Below, piece after piece: positions 33,583-42,079 of a stretch of 58,271 nt of DNA. The stretch is from positions 1 through 58,271 of the forward strand of contig JAFIFS010000098.1 in NCBI GenBank assembly GCA_020831895.1, in the 5' to 3' direction. This DNA is from Chromatiales bacterium. GTDB lineage: Bacteria > Pseudomonadota > Gammaproteobacteria > Steroidobacterales > GCA-2729495. Each line of letters opens with the position of its first letter. Within the stretch, counting starts at the first letter, position 1. Made by a program: the position numbers and the translations under genes. Under the pieces are notes generated by a model. The model was not told the origin of the DNA, did no database searches, and worked only from the letters and a program-made list of their open reading frames with translations.

Positions 33583-34209
33583 TCAGACGGCCTGCCGGCG
33601 GCGGCGGGCAACCACGAGCGTGCCGAGGGCGCTGATTAGCAACAGACCCGCAGCCGGGATCGGGATGACCTGCAGGTCCGGCCGGGCATAGCCGAAGGTC
33701 GCGCCGGTCAGATCCGGTGCGCCAAAGACGGCTGACAGTACCCCTGCCAGGTCCGAGCTGAACAAAAGCTCGATGCCTGGCAGCGCATCACCCGTGCCGA
33801 AGTTGAACAGCGTCGTGCCGAGGAAGCCTGCACCGCCCAGCACCGCGCCATCGCCAGAAACTGTGCCGGCTTCAGTGTCGATGAAGAAGTTACCCACGAA
33901 TGCCGAGGTGACGCCAGCGGTCAACGCAACGCCGCTGCCGTCATGTTCGACCAGCGCTTCACTGGTGTCAGTGAATACGACGCCGCCCGTTACAGGGAAC
34001 GTGAACACGGCACCCGAGGCAGTGGCTGAGCCGAAAGGCGCGGCGGTCAGGCCGAGCGCGGCCAGATCTGCGGTTACCTCGACTTCGGTGAAATTGCCGA
34101 TGAGCGCCAGTGAGGGTGGGAGCGTTGCGGCTGCGGCCGGCGCAGACAGTGTGGCAGCCATCGCCAGTGAGGCCAAGGCGGCTGCGCCCGAATTACGTAA
34201 GGTCTTCAT
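33583..34209 (-). CDS. VPLPA-CTERM sorting-signal surface protein
   Basis: The 208-residue exported protein has a signal peptide (MKTLRNSGAAALASLAMAAT then LSAPAAAA) and a C-terminal sorting signal: VIPIPAAGLLLISALGTL followed by VVARRRRQAV. That is the V-P-L-P-A type of PEP-CTERM-like tripartite signal recognised by exosortase/archaeosortase systems. The middle is Gly/Thr/Ala-rich beta structure without Cys, as is usual for secreted matrix proteins. Function is unknown. No exosortase is in this window, so it must be encoded elsewhere. Confidence 0.85.
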   Translation of the reverse strand: MKTLRNSGAAALASLAMAATLSAPAAAATLPPSLALIGNFTEVEVTADLAALGLTAAPFGSATASGAVFTFPVTGGVVFTDTSEALVEHDGSGVALTAGVTSAFVGNFFIDTEAGTVSGDGAVLGGAGFLGTTLFNFGTGDALPGIELLFSSDLAGVLSAVFGAPDLTGATFGYARPDLQVIPIPAAGLLLISALGTLVVARRRRQAV

Positions 34210-34222
34210 GTTTCTTCCCCTT

Positions 34223-34238
34223 CAGCGGCTTGCCGCTG
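34223..34238 (-). other. Leader hairpin before the VPLPA-CTERM gene
   Basis: A perfect CAGCGGC/GCCGCTG hairpin with a two-base loop sits immediately upstream of the ribosome site (AAGGGGAAG on the minus strand) of the sorting-signal protein. It could affect translation or message stability. Another short hairpin (TCTGCC/GGCAGA) is at 34298-34312. No other feature is seen in this 260-base gap. Confidence 0.35.
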
Positions 34239-34469
34239 TTCTTTCGTTGGTTCTCCGCTCGCTGCGCCCTTGCAGCCCGCGGCTGGTTTTTTCTCCAGTC
34301 TGCCTTTGGCAGATCCTCTCCGCTCTGTGTACCTTGACATATTCGCGTGATCCAGTCGAGCGGTTTCAAGGCGGCGCCGCAGCACTCCTGATGCTGCAGG
34401 TGCGCCATTGCACCGGCCTTTGGGGTGACCTAGTGTGACGATTCTTTATTGCTCAGGAGTGACAGCGCC

Positions 34470-35420
34470 ATGCTGGACTTGAGGATCGACCGCCGCAGCC
34501 TGATCCGCTCCTCGATGTCGGCGATGCTGGCCTCACTTCTGCCGCTAAGCGGCAATGCGGGCGGGCACCAGCCGCTGCCCCTGATCCGCAAGCCCGTCCC
34601 GTCCACCGGAGAGCTGCTGCCCGTCATCGGCCTGGGCACCAATGCGTTCGGTGTGTCGGCTCCAGAGGAACTCGCCCGCGTGCGCGAGGTGCTGCGCGAG
34701 ATGCCTGAGCTGGGCGGCACGGTGATCGACACGGCCCAGGCTTACGGCCTGTCCGAGCAGGTGATCGGGCGCAAGCTCGAGGCCCTGGGCACACGGGATC
34801 GCTGGTTCATCGCGACCAAGACCCCGATCCGCGGCGACATCCCCGACCCTCGGGCTGCGCTGGATCGTTCCTTCACCGATCTGCGCGTCGAGCGCATCGA
34901 CCTGATGCAGGTGCACAACCTGCACGAGACCGCGCTGCAGATGCCGGTCTTCATCGAGGCCAGGGAAGCGGGGCGCCTGCGCTACATCGGCATCAGCACC
35001 TCGCTCGATGCCCAGTACCAGGAGCTTGCGGCGGCGATGCGCCGCTATCCGCTGGACTTCATCCAGGTCAACTACTCGATCGACGACCGCAGCGCTGCCG
35101 ACGAGATCCTGGAGCTGGCCGCCGAGCGCCGGATGGCGGTGCTGGTCAACATGCCGTTCGGCGGGCGGCGCAATGCGGCCAGCATCTTCGCCCGCGTGGC
35201 CAACCGGGAGCTGCCCGACTGGGCCGCCGAGTTTGACGCGACCAGCTGGGCCCAGGTGTTCCTGAAGTACGTCGTGTCCCATCCGGCCGTCACGGTGGCG
35301 ATACCCGGCACCACGCGGCTCGCCAACCTGCTGGACAATCAGGCGGGCGGACGGGGCCGGCTGCCGGATGCGGACATGCGCCGGCGGATCGAGCGCTACT
35401 GGGATGCGCTGCCGGGCTGA
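34470..35420 (+). CDS. Aldo/keto reductase with twin-arginine-type signal
   Basis: The 316-residue protein starts at ATG 34470 with AGGAG about 11 bases upstream; a TTG at 34449 is an alternative. Residues 1-33 look like a Tat signal: DRRSLIRSSMSAMLASLLPL followed by an Ala/Gly-type end. The aldo/keto reductase barrel follows, with LPVIGLGTNAFG, VIDTAQAYGLSEQVIG (Asp and Tyr of the catalytic tetrad), FIATKTP (Lys) and DLMQVHNLHE (His). The C-terminus has VTVAIPGTTRLANL for NADP binding. A Tat-exported NADP enzyme would receive its cofactor in the cytoplasm before export. Substrate unknown. Confidence 0.85.
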   Translation: MLDLRIDRRSLIRSSMSAMLASLLPLSGNAGGHQPLPLIRKPVPSTGELLPVIGLGTNAFGVSAPEELARVREVLREMPELGGTVIDTAQAYGLSEQVIGRKLEALGTRDRWFIATKTPIRGDIPDPRAALDRSFTDLRVERIDLMQVHNLHETALQMPVFIEAREAGRLRYIGISTSLDAQYQELAAAMRRYPLDFIQVNYSIDDRSAADEILELAAERRMAVLVNMPFGGRRNAASIFARVANRELPDWAAEFDATSWAQVFLKYVVSHPAVTVAIPGTTRLANLLDNQAGGRGRLPDADMRRRIERYWDALPG

Positions 35421-35480
35421 GGAACGTCCTGCTACGATGCTCGCGGAGCATGTGCCCCGGCCGAACAGGGGATAGCCGCC

Positions 35481-35660
35481 ATGCGACTTGAGGTCACCGG
35501 ACTGCTCAGCCTGATCTGGCTCGTCGTCGTGATCTACGCGATCATCCGTATCGCCGGCAGCACGGCGACGCCCGGCGCCAAGGCACTGTGGATCGTGCTG
35601 ATCCTGCTGCTGCCAGTCATCGGCGTGATCATCTGGTTCCTTCTCGGGCCCAAGAGCTGA
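35481..35660 (+). CDS. Small two-helix membrane protein, PLDc_N type
   Basis: A 59-residue protein is encoded from ATG 35481 to TGA 35660: MRLEVTGLLSLIWLVVVIYA, a short loop with AGSTATPGAKA, then LWIVLILLLPVIGVIIWFLL ending GPKS. The spacing of two hydrophobic helices and the P-V-I-G-x-I-x-W-x-x-x-G-P-K ending match the phospholipase D-nuclease N-terminal (PLDc_N) domain, here as a stand-alone protein. Such small membrane proteins are common; their role is unclear. A hairpin terminator follows six bases after the stop. Confidence 0.85.
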   Translation: MRLEVTGLLSLIWLVVVIYAIIRIAGSTATPGAKALWIVLILLLPVIGVIIWFLLGPKS

Positions 35661-35666
35661 CAGCGG

Positions 35667-35698
35667 CGTGAAGCGCGCGAATAGGCGCGCGCTTCACG
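35667..35698. terminator. Hairpin terminator after the PLDc_N small gene
   Basis: A 12-bp stem CGTGAAGCGCGC / GCGCGCTTCACG with an eight-base loop directly follows the small gene. Only a weak T-run (tctta) comes after it, so it may terminate with help or protect the 3' end. Confidence 0.7.
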
Positions 35699-35821
35699 TC
35701 TTACCCAACTGATCCGGAATAAATCATGATGTCGAGTTGACGCTGCAATAGCAGCGCGAACGCCTTCCCCGGCGACGCCAGCCACGGCCCGTGGTGGTGC
35801 AATGCAGGATGCGATTGTGTA

Positions 35822-35866
35822 GGGTTCATCGGCTGCCTGTCCGTGGCAGGCAGCGAGGTGGAACCC
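35822..35866 (+). promoter_or_regulatory. Structured 5' leader of the second TonB-dependent receptor
   Basis: An outer stem GGGTTC (35822-35827) / GAACCC (35861-35866) encloses a perfect inner stem GCTGCCTG / CAGGCAGC (35832-35854) with a seven-base loop. It ends 14 bases before the AAGGGAGAAGG ribosome site. The arrangement suggests a regulatory leader, but I cannot assign it to a known riboswitch class. Confidence 0.45.
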
Positions 35867-35891
35867 GAGACACCGTCACCAAGGGAGAAGG

Positions 35892-38396
35892 ATGGGCAGC
35901 AAAAACACACTCAGACAGGCCATCCTGGCCGCCATCACCGCCTCAGCAGGCGCCAATACTCCGGCATTCGCCGCACTCGAAGAGATCGTCGTCACGGCGA
36001 CCAAGCGCGAACGAAGCGCGCAAGATGTTCCGGTCACGGTCCAGGCATTGAATACCCGCGCATTGCGCGACCTCAATATCGGCAACTTCGACGATTACAT
36101 ACGCTATCTGCCCAGCGTCAGTTCCGGCGCGCGTGGCCCCGGGCAGGCAACGGTCTACATCCGGGGCATGGCAGTCGAGCCGATTACGGTGCTGCTGTCC
36201 GGCGCGCAGGGCAGCGTGCCCAACGTGGCCTTGTACCTCGATGAGCAGCCGGTCACGGCGCCTGGACGCAACCTGGATGTCTATGCGGCGGACCTGGAGC
36301 GCATCGAAGTCCTGCCTGGCCCGCAGGGCACCTTGTTCGGCGCAAGCTCCCAGGCCGGGACAGTGCGGCTCATCACGAACAAGCCGGATTTCGCCGGGTT
36401 CTCGACGACCGTCAGCGCCTCGGTGGCGGATACGCGCCGCGGAGACATGAGCACTGGTATCGAGGCCGTGATCAATCTACCGCTGAATGAGCGGCTGGCT
36501 GTCAGGGGGGTGGTCTACAACATCCGCCGCGGTGGCTACATCGACAATGTCCAGGGAACATTCACCACGGATCCGTCGATCAATCCCGACTCGAATGCGA
36601 CACCGGACGCCGTCCTCTACCAGCAGGCCAACAACATTGCCCTGGTCGAGGACAACTTCAACGGGAGCTTCTACCAGGGCGTACGCCTGAGCGGGGCCTG
36701 GCTGATCAATGATGAGTGGGACTTCCTGCTTCAGCATACGCAGCAGGAGCTGGGTGCCGATGGCGTCTTCGACTACGACCCGGAGGTCGGTGACCTCAAG
36801 GTCAACCGCTTCTTCCCGGACCGCCTGCGTGACGAGTTCGGCCAGACCGCCTGGACGCTGAGCGGGCGCCTGGGGATGCTGGACGTAATCTATACCGGCG
36901 GCTACCTGGACCGGGAGATCCGCCAGTCCGTGGACTACACCGGGTACAACAACTCCGGTGCATTCATCAGCTACTACACCTGCACGTACGACAACCCCGC
37001 CTATATCGTCAATTACGGCATCGACCCCCAGTTCATCACGCCGGGCGGGCGCGAATGCCGGACACCGGTCAAGGGGACGCAGATCTACCAGGAGCAGGAG
37101 CGCTTCACGCATGAGATCCGCGTGAATACCCCTGACGAGAACCGCTGGCGGGTCACTGCAGGCATCTTCTATGACGATTTCGAGATTCGCACCGAGGATG
37201 ACTTCCTCTATCTTGCGGTGCAGGAGCTCGGCTTTGCACCGAACGCGCCGATTCCGGGCGCGCCGGCCAACAACCCCGCCACTCGCGCGCCGGGTGTGGC
37301 GTTCTTCAATGACGTCATCAGGACCGAGGAGCAGGTGGCGCTCTTTGGCGAGATGAGCTTCGATGTCGTGCCGAACCTCTTCGAGGCAACACTCGGGTTG
37401 CGGTACTACAACCTGAAGCAGACCTTCAGTGGCCAGTCGAGCTTTGCCAGTGGCATCTTCGCCGGCTCGGTCGACCAGGGTGCCGGGCGCAACTACGACA
37501 ACGCAGGCAGCGTCAACGCGCCCGGTTTTGATCCATCGGCCCCACCAGCACCGGGCGCTGTCGACCCCGACGTACCAGGCCACAGCACCAGCGCGCTGCG
37601 ACTGACTGGTGTCATTCCCAAGGTCACGCTGAACCTCACGCCAACTCCGGATACGTTGTTTTACTTTACTTACTCGGAGGGGTTCCGGCCTGGCGGGTTC
37701 AACCGGGGTGGTGGCGTCTATTCGCTCAATCTCGATTTTCCGACCGTGCCCACCACCTACGAGACAGACGATGTCAGGAACTACGAGCTGGGCTGGAAGA
37801 CCGAGTGGCTCGATGGCCGCCTGCGATTCAATGGCAGTGTCTACTTCATAGACTGGACTGACATGCAGGTCTCCCGTTTCGACCCGGAGAATGTCTCCAT
37901 CCTGACCTTCATCGAGAACTCGGCGGATTCCGAGATCCTGGGCGTCGAGGGTGACGTGATCTGGGCGGCAACCGAACGCCTCACCCTGTTCGGGTCATTC
38001 TCCTGGAATGATACGGAGCTCAAGAAGGTGTCAGCGGAGATCGTCGAGCTGCCGGAGCCTGGTGCGCGCCTGCCGCTGACCCCGGAGTTCCAGGGGGTGG
38101 CGCGTGCGCGCTACGACTGGACGATGGACGGGTACGACCTGTTTGCCCAGGGTGCGCTCCAGTACGCCAGTTCCAGCTACAGTTCGCTCATCGTGCAGGA
38201 ACGTGAGCGCCAGGCTTCCTGGACCACGATGGACGCCTCCGCGGGTATTGCCCGGGACGCCTGGTCATTGAGCCTGTTCGTCGAGAACCTGACCGACAAG
38301 CGCGCCCAGCTCTTCATCAACTCCCAGGACAACATCCGGCGTGTCGCCACCAACCGCCCGCGTACGATAGGCATGCGCGCGGTCGTGGAGTTCTAG
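35892..38396 (+). CDS. TonB-dependent receptor, siderophore/organic-ligand type
   Basis: The 834-residue outer-membrane receptor starts at ATG 35892 with a strong ribosome site. It has a signal peptide (TLRQAILAAITASAGANTPA), the TonB box EEIVVTATKRERSAQDVPVT, a plug (YIRYLPSVSSGARGPG, VYIRGMAV, VALYLDEQPVTAPGRNLD, LERIEVLPGPQGTLFGASSQ) and a barrel ending NRPRTIGMRAVVEF. The EEIVVTA(T/Q)KR type is expanded in environmental Gammaproteobacteria and usually takes up siderophores, oligosaccharides or aromatic/steroid compounds. The gene is followed after 17 bases by a TPR-sulfotransferase, a recurrent pairing. Confidence 0.93.
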   Translation: MGSKNTLRQAILAAITASAGANTPAFAALEEIVVTATKRERSAQDVPVTVQALNTRALRDLNIGNFDDYIRYLPSVSSGARGPGQATVYIRGMAVEPITVLLSGAQGSVPNVALYLDEQPVTAPGRNLDVYAADLERIEVLPGPQGTLFGASSQAGTVRLITNKPDFAGFSTTVSASVADTRRGDMSTGIEAVINLPLNERLAVRGVVYNIRRGGYIDNVQGTFTTDPSINPDSNATPDAVLYQQANNIALVEDNFNGSFYQGVRLSGAWLINDEWDFLLQHTQQELGADGVFDYDPEVGDLKVNRFFPDRLRDEFGQTAWTLSGRLGMLDVIYTGGYLDREIRQSVDYTGYNNSGAFISYYTCTYDNPAYIVNYGIDPQFITPGGRECRTPVKGTQIYQEQERFTHEIRVNTPDENRWRVTAGIFYDDFEIRTEDDFLYLAVQELGFAPNAPIPGAPANNPATRAPGVAFFNDVIRTEEQVALFGEMSFDVVPNLFEATLGLRYYNLKQTFSGQSSFASGIFAGSVDQGAGRNYDNAGSVNAPGFDPSAPPAPGAVDPDVPGHSTSALRLTGVIPKVTLNLTPTPDTLFYFTYSEGFRPGGFNRGGGVYSLNLDFPTVPTTYETDDVRNYELGWKTEWLDGRLRFNGSVYFIDWTDMQVSRFDPENVSILTFIENSADSEILGVEGDVIWAATERLTLFGSFSWNDTELKKVSAEIVELPEPGARLPLTPEFQGVARARYDWTMDGYDLFAQGALQYASSSYSSLIVQERERQASWTTMDASAGIARDAWSLSLFVENLTDKRAQLFINSQDNIRRVATNRPRTIGMRAVVEF

Positions 38397-38413
38397 CGGG
38401 GAGAGGAGCGTAC

Positions 38414-40423
38414 TTGGACGCGCAAGTCGGCGGCAAGGATCCGGCCGGGGAGGCGACTTCCTCTGCACGGGCGCTGCTCCAGGCCGGGCGCTTTGCCGAC
38501 GCAGCCCGTTCCGCGGCGGAGACAGCGCGGAACTGGCCCCAGGCCAGCGATGCCCTGTACATCCAGGCCGTGGCGCAGCGCTACCTTGGCGATCACGAGG
38601 GTGCGCTGCGCACCCTGGCGAACCTCAAGGCGGTCCGCCCAGGCTATGGACGGGCCAGTCAGGAGGAGGGCCATGTTCATCGTGCAGCCGGGCAGCCCGC
38701 TGCGGCGATCGCGGCCTACCAGCAGGCGGTGGCCGCCAATCCGGCCTTGCCCGCAAGCTGGAACGCCCTTGCTGAGCTCCTGCGTGAGCAGGGCGATGAG
38801 GCGGCGGCCAGCCGCGCCCGCGCCCAGCATGAGCGGCTGGCCGCCTTGCCGCCTGAGCTGGTGTCCGTCGCCAGTTTCATGCACGAGGACCGGCTCTGGA
38901 AGGCCGAGCAGCTCTGCCGCGCCTTCCTCAGGCAGCAGCCACACCATCCGGAAGCCATGCGCCTGCTGGCGAACCTTGGTCTCCGCCTGCATGTGCTCGA
39001 TGACGCCGAGTACCTCCTTGAGAGCGTGCTGGAAATGGCGCCGGGCTTCCTGCTCGCGCGCATCGATTACGTCCACGTGCTGCAGCGCCGGCAGAAGTAT
39101 CAGCGCGCACGTGAGGAGGCGCGCAAGGTCCGTGACAGTGAGCCGGATAACCCGGCTTTCGAGATGCTCTATGCCAACCAGTGCATGGCGACCGGTGACT
39201 ACCAGTCGGCACTGGATATCTATGACCGCCTGATTGCCGCGCATCCTGATAACCCCGAGTTGCACCTGGTGCGTGGGCATGCGCGAAAGACCATTGGCCG
39301 CCAGGCTGATGCAATCATGGACTATCAGTCAGCGGCAGCCATCAGGCCAAGCTTCGGCGACGCCTGGTGGAGCCTGGCCAACCTCAAGACCTGGCGCTTC
39401 CCGGATGCGCAGGTGGCGGACCTGGAGAAGCTGGTGGCCCGGGAAGACCTGCGCCTTGTCGATCGCTACCACCTGAGCTTTGCGCTGGGCAAGGCCCTCG
39501 AGGATCGCGCCGAGTACGCAGCCGCGTTTGCTGCCTACGAGCAGGGCAATCGCCTGAAGAAGCGTGAGCTGCGCTATGACGCAGACCGGATGGCGCACGA
39601 GTTCGAGTTGCAGAAGATCCATTGCCAGCCAGAACTTTTCGAGCGCCATGCCGGTCATGGTGCGCCTGCTCCTGACCCGATCTTCATCGTCGGGATGCCA
39701 CGCGCGGGGTCCACGCTGCTGGAGCAGATCCTGGCCTCGCACCCGCAGGTTGACGGTACGCTGGAGCTGCCCCATGTGCTGGCCATCGCGCACCGGCTGA
39801 ACGGGCGCCGGAAGCTCGACGAGGAAGCCTTGTACCCGGCGATTCTGAAAGATCTCGACCCCGGGAAACTCCGGCAGCTGGGCGAGGAGTACCTTCGGGA
39901 AACCCGCCTGTACCGGCAAGGTGCGGCTTACTTTACTGACAAGATGCCCAACAACTTCCGGCATATCGGACTGATCCGGCTCATGCTGCCGAACGCCAGG
40001 ATCATCGACGCGCGCCGCCATCCGATGGCCTGCTGCTTCAGCGGCTTCAAGCAGCTGTTCGCCGAAGGGCAGGAGTTCAGTTACGGTCTGACTGACATTG
40101 GCCGCTACTATCGTGACTATGTGTCACTCATGGACCACTGGGACCGCGTGTTCCCTGGCGTGGTGCTGCGAGTGCAGTACGAGGATGTGGTCGCGGATCT
40201 CGAGGGCCAGGTGCGGCGCATGCTGGACTTCTGCGGCCTGGATTTTCATCCCGCCTGCCTCGAGTTCCACCGGACCCGGCGCGAGGTGCGTACCGCGAGC
40301 TCCGAGCAGGTCCGCAGCCCGCTCTATGCGAGTGGCGTCGACCAGTGGCGTCATTTCGAGCCCTGGCTGGAGCCGTTGAAGGAGGCACTGGGGCCGGCGC
40401 TGTCTGCAGGCTCCGGACGATGA
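38414..40423 (+). CDS. TPR-repeat protein with C-terminal sulfotransferase domain
   Basis: The 669-residue protein starts at TTG 38414. Residues about 15-390 form tetratricopeptide repeats (for example ALLQAGRFADAARSAAETAR, GQPAAAIAAYQQAVAANPAL, GDYQSALDIYDRLIAAHPDN). Residues about 415-660 form a PAPS-dependent sulfotransferase with the P-loop-like 5'-phosphosulfate motif IFIVGMPRAGSTLLEQIL and the 3'-phosphate region RLMLPNARIIDARRHPMACC. It may sulfate a protein, lipid or sugar. There is no signal peptide, so it is cytoplasmic. Its stop overlaps the BCCT transporter start as ATGA, and it follows the TonB receptor, so the three form one operon. Confidence 0.9.
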   Translation: MDAQVGGKDPAGEATSSARALLQAGRFADAARSAAETARNWPQASDALYIQAVAQRYLGDHEGALRTLANLKAVRPGYGRASQEEGHVHRAAGQPAAAIAAYQQAVAANPALPASWNALAELLREQGDEAAASRARAQHERLAALPPELVSVASFMHEDRLWKAEQLCRAFLRQQPHHPEAMRLLANLGLRLHVLDDAEYLLESVLEMAPGFLLARIDYVHVLQRRQKYQRAREEARKVRDSEPDNPAFEMLYANQCMATGDYQSALDIYDRLIAAHPDNPELHLVRGHARKTIGRQADAIMDYQSAAAIRPSFGDAWWSLANLKTWRFPDAQVADLEKLVAREDLRLVDRYHLSFALGKALEDRAEYAAAFAAYEQGNRLKKRELRYDADRMAHEFELQKIHCQPELFERHAGHGAPAPDPIFIVGMPRAGSTLLEQILASHPQVDGTLELPHVLAIAHRLNGRRKLDEEALYPAILKDLDPGKLRQLGEEYLRETRLYRQGAAYFTDKMPNNFRHIGLIRLMLPNARIIDARRHPMACCFSGFKQLFAEGQEFSYGLTDIGRYYRDYVSLMDHWDRVFPGVVLRVQYEDVVADLEGQVRRMLDFCGLDFHPACLEFHRTRREVRTASSEQVRSPLYASGVDQWRHFEPWLEPLKEALGPALSAGSGR

Positions 40424-41979
40424 GTGGCCGGCCGTCAGGACCGGGGTTCTCCGGCCTCGTAGTGCACCCCTGGGTGTTCGGCGCTTCAGTGACGGTGATC
40501 GTGGCCTTCATCGTGGCCACGCTGTCCAGCCTGGCGACAGCCGAGCTGGTATTCAGCCGGATAAGCACCTTCATAACTGCCTACTTCGGTTGGTTCCTGG
40601 TGCTCTCGGTGCAGGGTTTCCTGCTCACCGCCATCTACTTCGCGCTGTCCCGCTTCGGGCATATCCGGATCGGTGGCCTGGAAGCCAGGCCGGAGTACTC
40701 GCGCCTGTCCTGGTTCGCCATGCTGTTCAGCGCCGGTATGGGCATCGGGCTCATGTTCTGGAGCGTGGCCGAGCCGGTTACTCACCTGCAGGCTCCCCCC
40801 GGCGCCGAAGGCATGACGTCAGCCGGGGCGATGCGTGCGATGGACCTCACGTTCCTGCACTGGGGCCTGCATGCCTGGGGGGTATATGCGCTGGTGGGTC
40901 TTTCGCTCGCGTACTTCCATTTCAACCGGGGCCTGCCGCTGACCATACGCAGCGCGTTCCAGCCGCTGCTTGGCAGGCACATAAACGGACCAGCCGGTAC
41001 AGTTATTGATGTGCTCGCAGTCGTCGCGACCTTGTTTGGCGTGGCGACATCGCTTGGGCTTGGTGTGTCGCAGATCAACGCAGGGCTGCATTATCTCGCT
41101 GGCATCCCGGTATCGGTCCCGGTGCAGCTGGTATTGATCGTCGGCATCACACTGGTGGCGACGCTGAGCGTGGTGGCCGGCCTGGACCGTGGCATCAAGC
41201 GCCTCAGCCAGCTGAACCTGGTCACCGCGCTCATGCTGCTTGCCTTCGTGCTGCTGGCAGGGCCAACACTCTTCCTGCTGAAGAGCTTTGTGCAGCATAC
41301 CGGCCACTACCTGCAGAACCTGTTGACGTTGGGCAGCTGGACCGAGACTTATGTGCGGGACACGAGCTGGCAGGCGGACTGGACTGTCTTCTACTGGGCG
41401 TGGTGGATCGCCTGGTCGCCTTTCGTCGGCATGTTCATCGCCCGCATCTCGCGGGGCCGTACGGTACGGGAGTTCGTGCTCGGTGTGTTGCTGGTTCCCT
41501 CGGTGTTCACCTTCATCTGGATCACCGTCTTTGGTGGAACAGCAGTCCACGAGGCGCTGTTCATGGATGCCGGGATCGTCGAGCAGGTCAACCGGGATGT
41601 ATCCACGGCCTTGTTCGCGCTGCTGCAAGGCTATCCGTTCGCCATGCTCACCTCGGCGCTGGCAATCGTGCTCATCTTCGTCTTCTTCATCACGTCCTCG
41701 GATTCCGGGTCGCTCGTGATCGACATCATTACCTCAGGGGGGCGCCTGAATCCGCCAGTGGCTCAGCGTGTATTCTGGGCGCTGGGCGAAGGTGTCGTGG
41801 CCGGCGTGCTGCTCGTCGGTGGAGGACTGGTGGCCTTGCGGACCGCGGCTATTGCGGCAGGCTTGCCGTTTGCGATCGTGCTGGCCGTGATGGCCTGGTG
41901 CCTGTGGCGCGCGTTCAGTGCCGAGGTTCCCCCGCCCAGGCCGGCCGGGAGGCCTCCGGTGGCGAGCCCGGGAGGCTGA
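40420..41979 (+). CDS. BCCT-family (betaine/carnitine/choline) transporter
   Basis: The 519-residue carrier has twelve predicted helices. Family motifs are FAMLFSAGMGIGLMFWSVAE, LHWGLHAWGVYALVGLSLAY and the signature segment FYWAWWIAWSPFVGMFIARI, with DSGSLVIDI near the end. The glycine-rich GMGIGL segment before the tryptophan box points to substrates with quaternary ammonium or sulfonium groups, imported with Na+ or H+. The start is ATG 40420, overlapping the previous stop; the longer frame from 40345 is not used. Import of an organosulfur or betaine compound for osmoprotection or catabolism is likely. Confidence 0.93.
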   Translation: MSGRPSGPGFSGLVVHPWVFGASVTVIVAFIVATLSSLATAELVFSRISTFITAYFGWFLVLSVQGFLLTAIYFALSRFGHIRIGGLEARPEYSRLSWFAMLFSAGMGIGLMFWSVAEPVTHLQAPPGAEGMTSAGAMRAMDLTFLHWGLHAWGVYALVGLSLAYFHFNRGLPLTIRSAFQPLLGRHINGPAGTVIDVLAVVATLFGVATSLGLGVSQINAGLHYLAGIPVSVPVQLVLIVGITLVATLSVVAGLDRGIKRLSQLNLVTALMLLAFVLLAGPTLFLLKSFVQHTGHYLQNLLTLGSWTETYVRDTSWQADWTVFYWAWWIAWSPFVGMFIARISRGRTVREFVLGVLLVPSVFTFIWITVFGGTAVHEALFMDAGIVEQVNRDVSTALFALLQGYPFAMLTSALAIVLIFVFFITSSDSGSLVIDIITSGGRLNPPVAQRVFWALGEGVVAGVLLVGGGLVALRTAAIAAGLPFAIVLAVMAWCLWRAFSAEVPPPRPAGRPPVASPGG

Positions 41980-42079
41980 TCCCGGCTTGCGCTGCCCCGG
42001 GGCTGGAGCGGCAATGCTGCCGCTCCATGTGCCTGCCCCGGAGAAGCTGTTGTGGGCGTGCCCTGCCTTTTGCCCCGGA

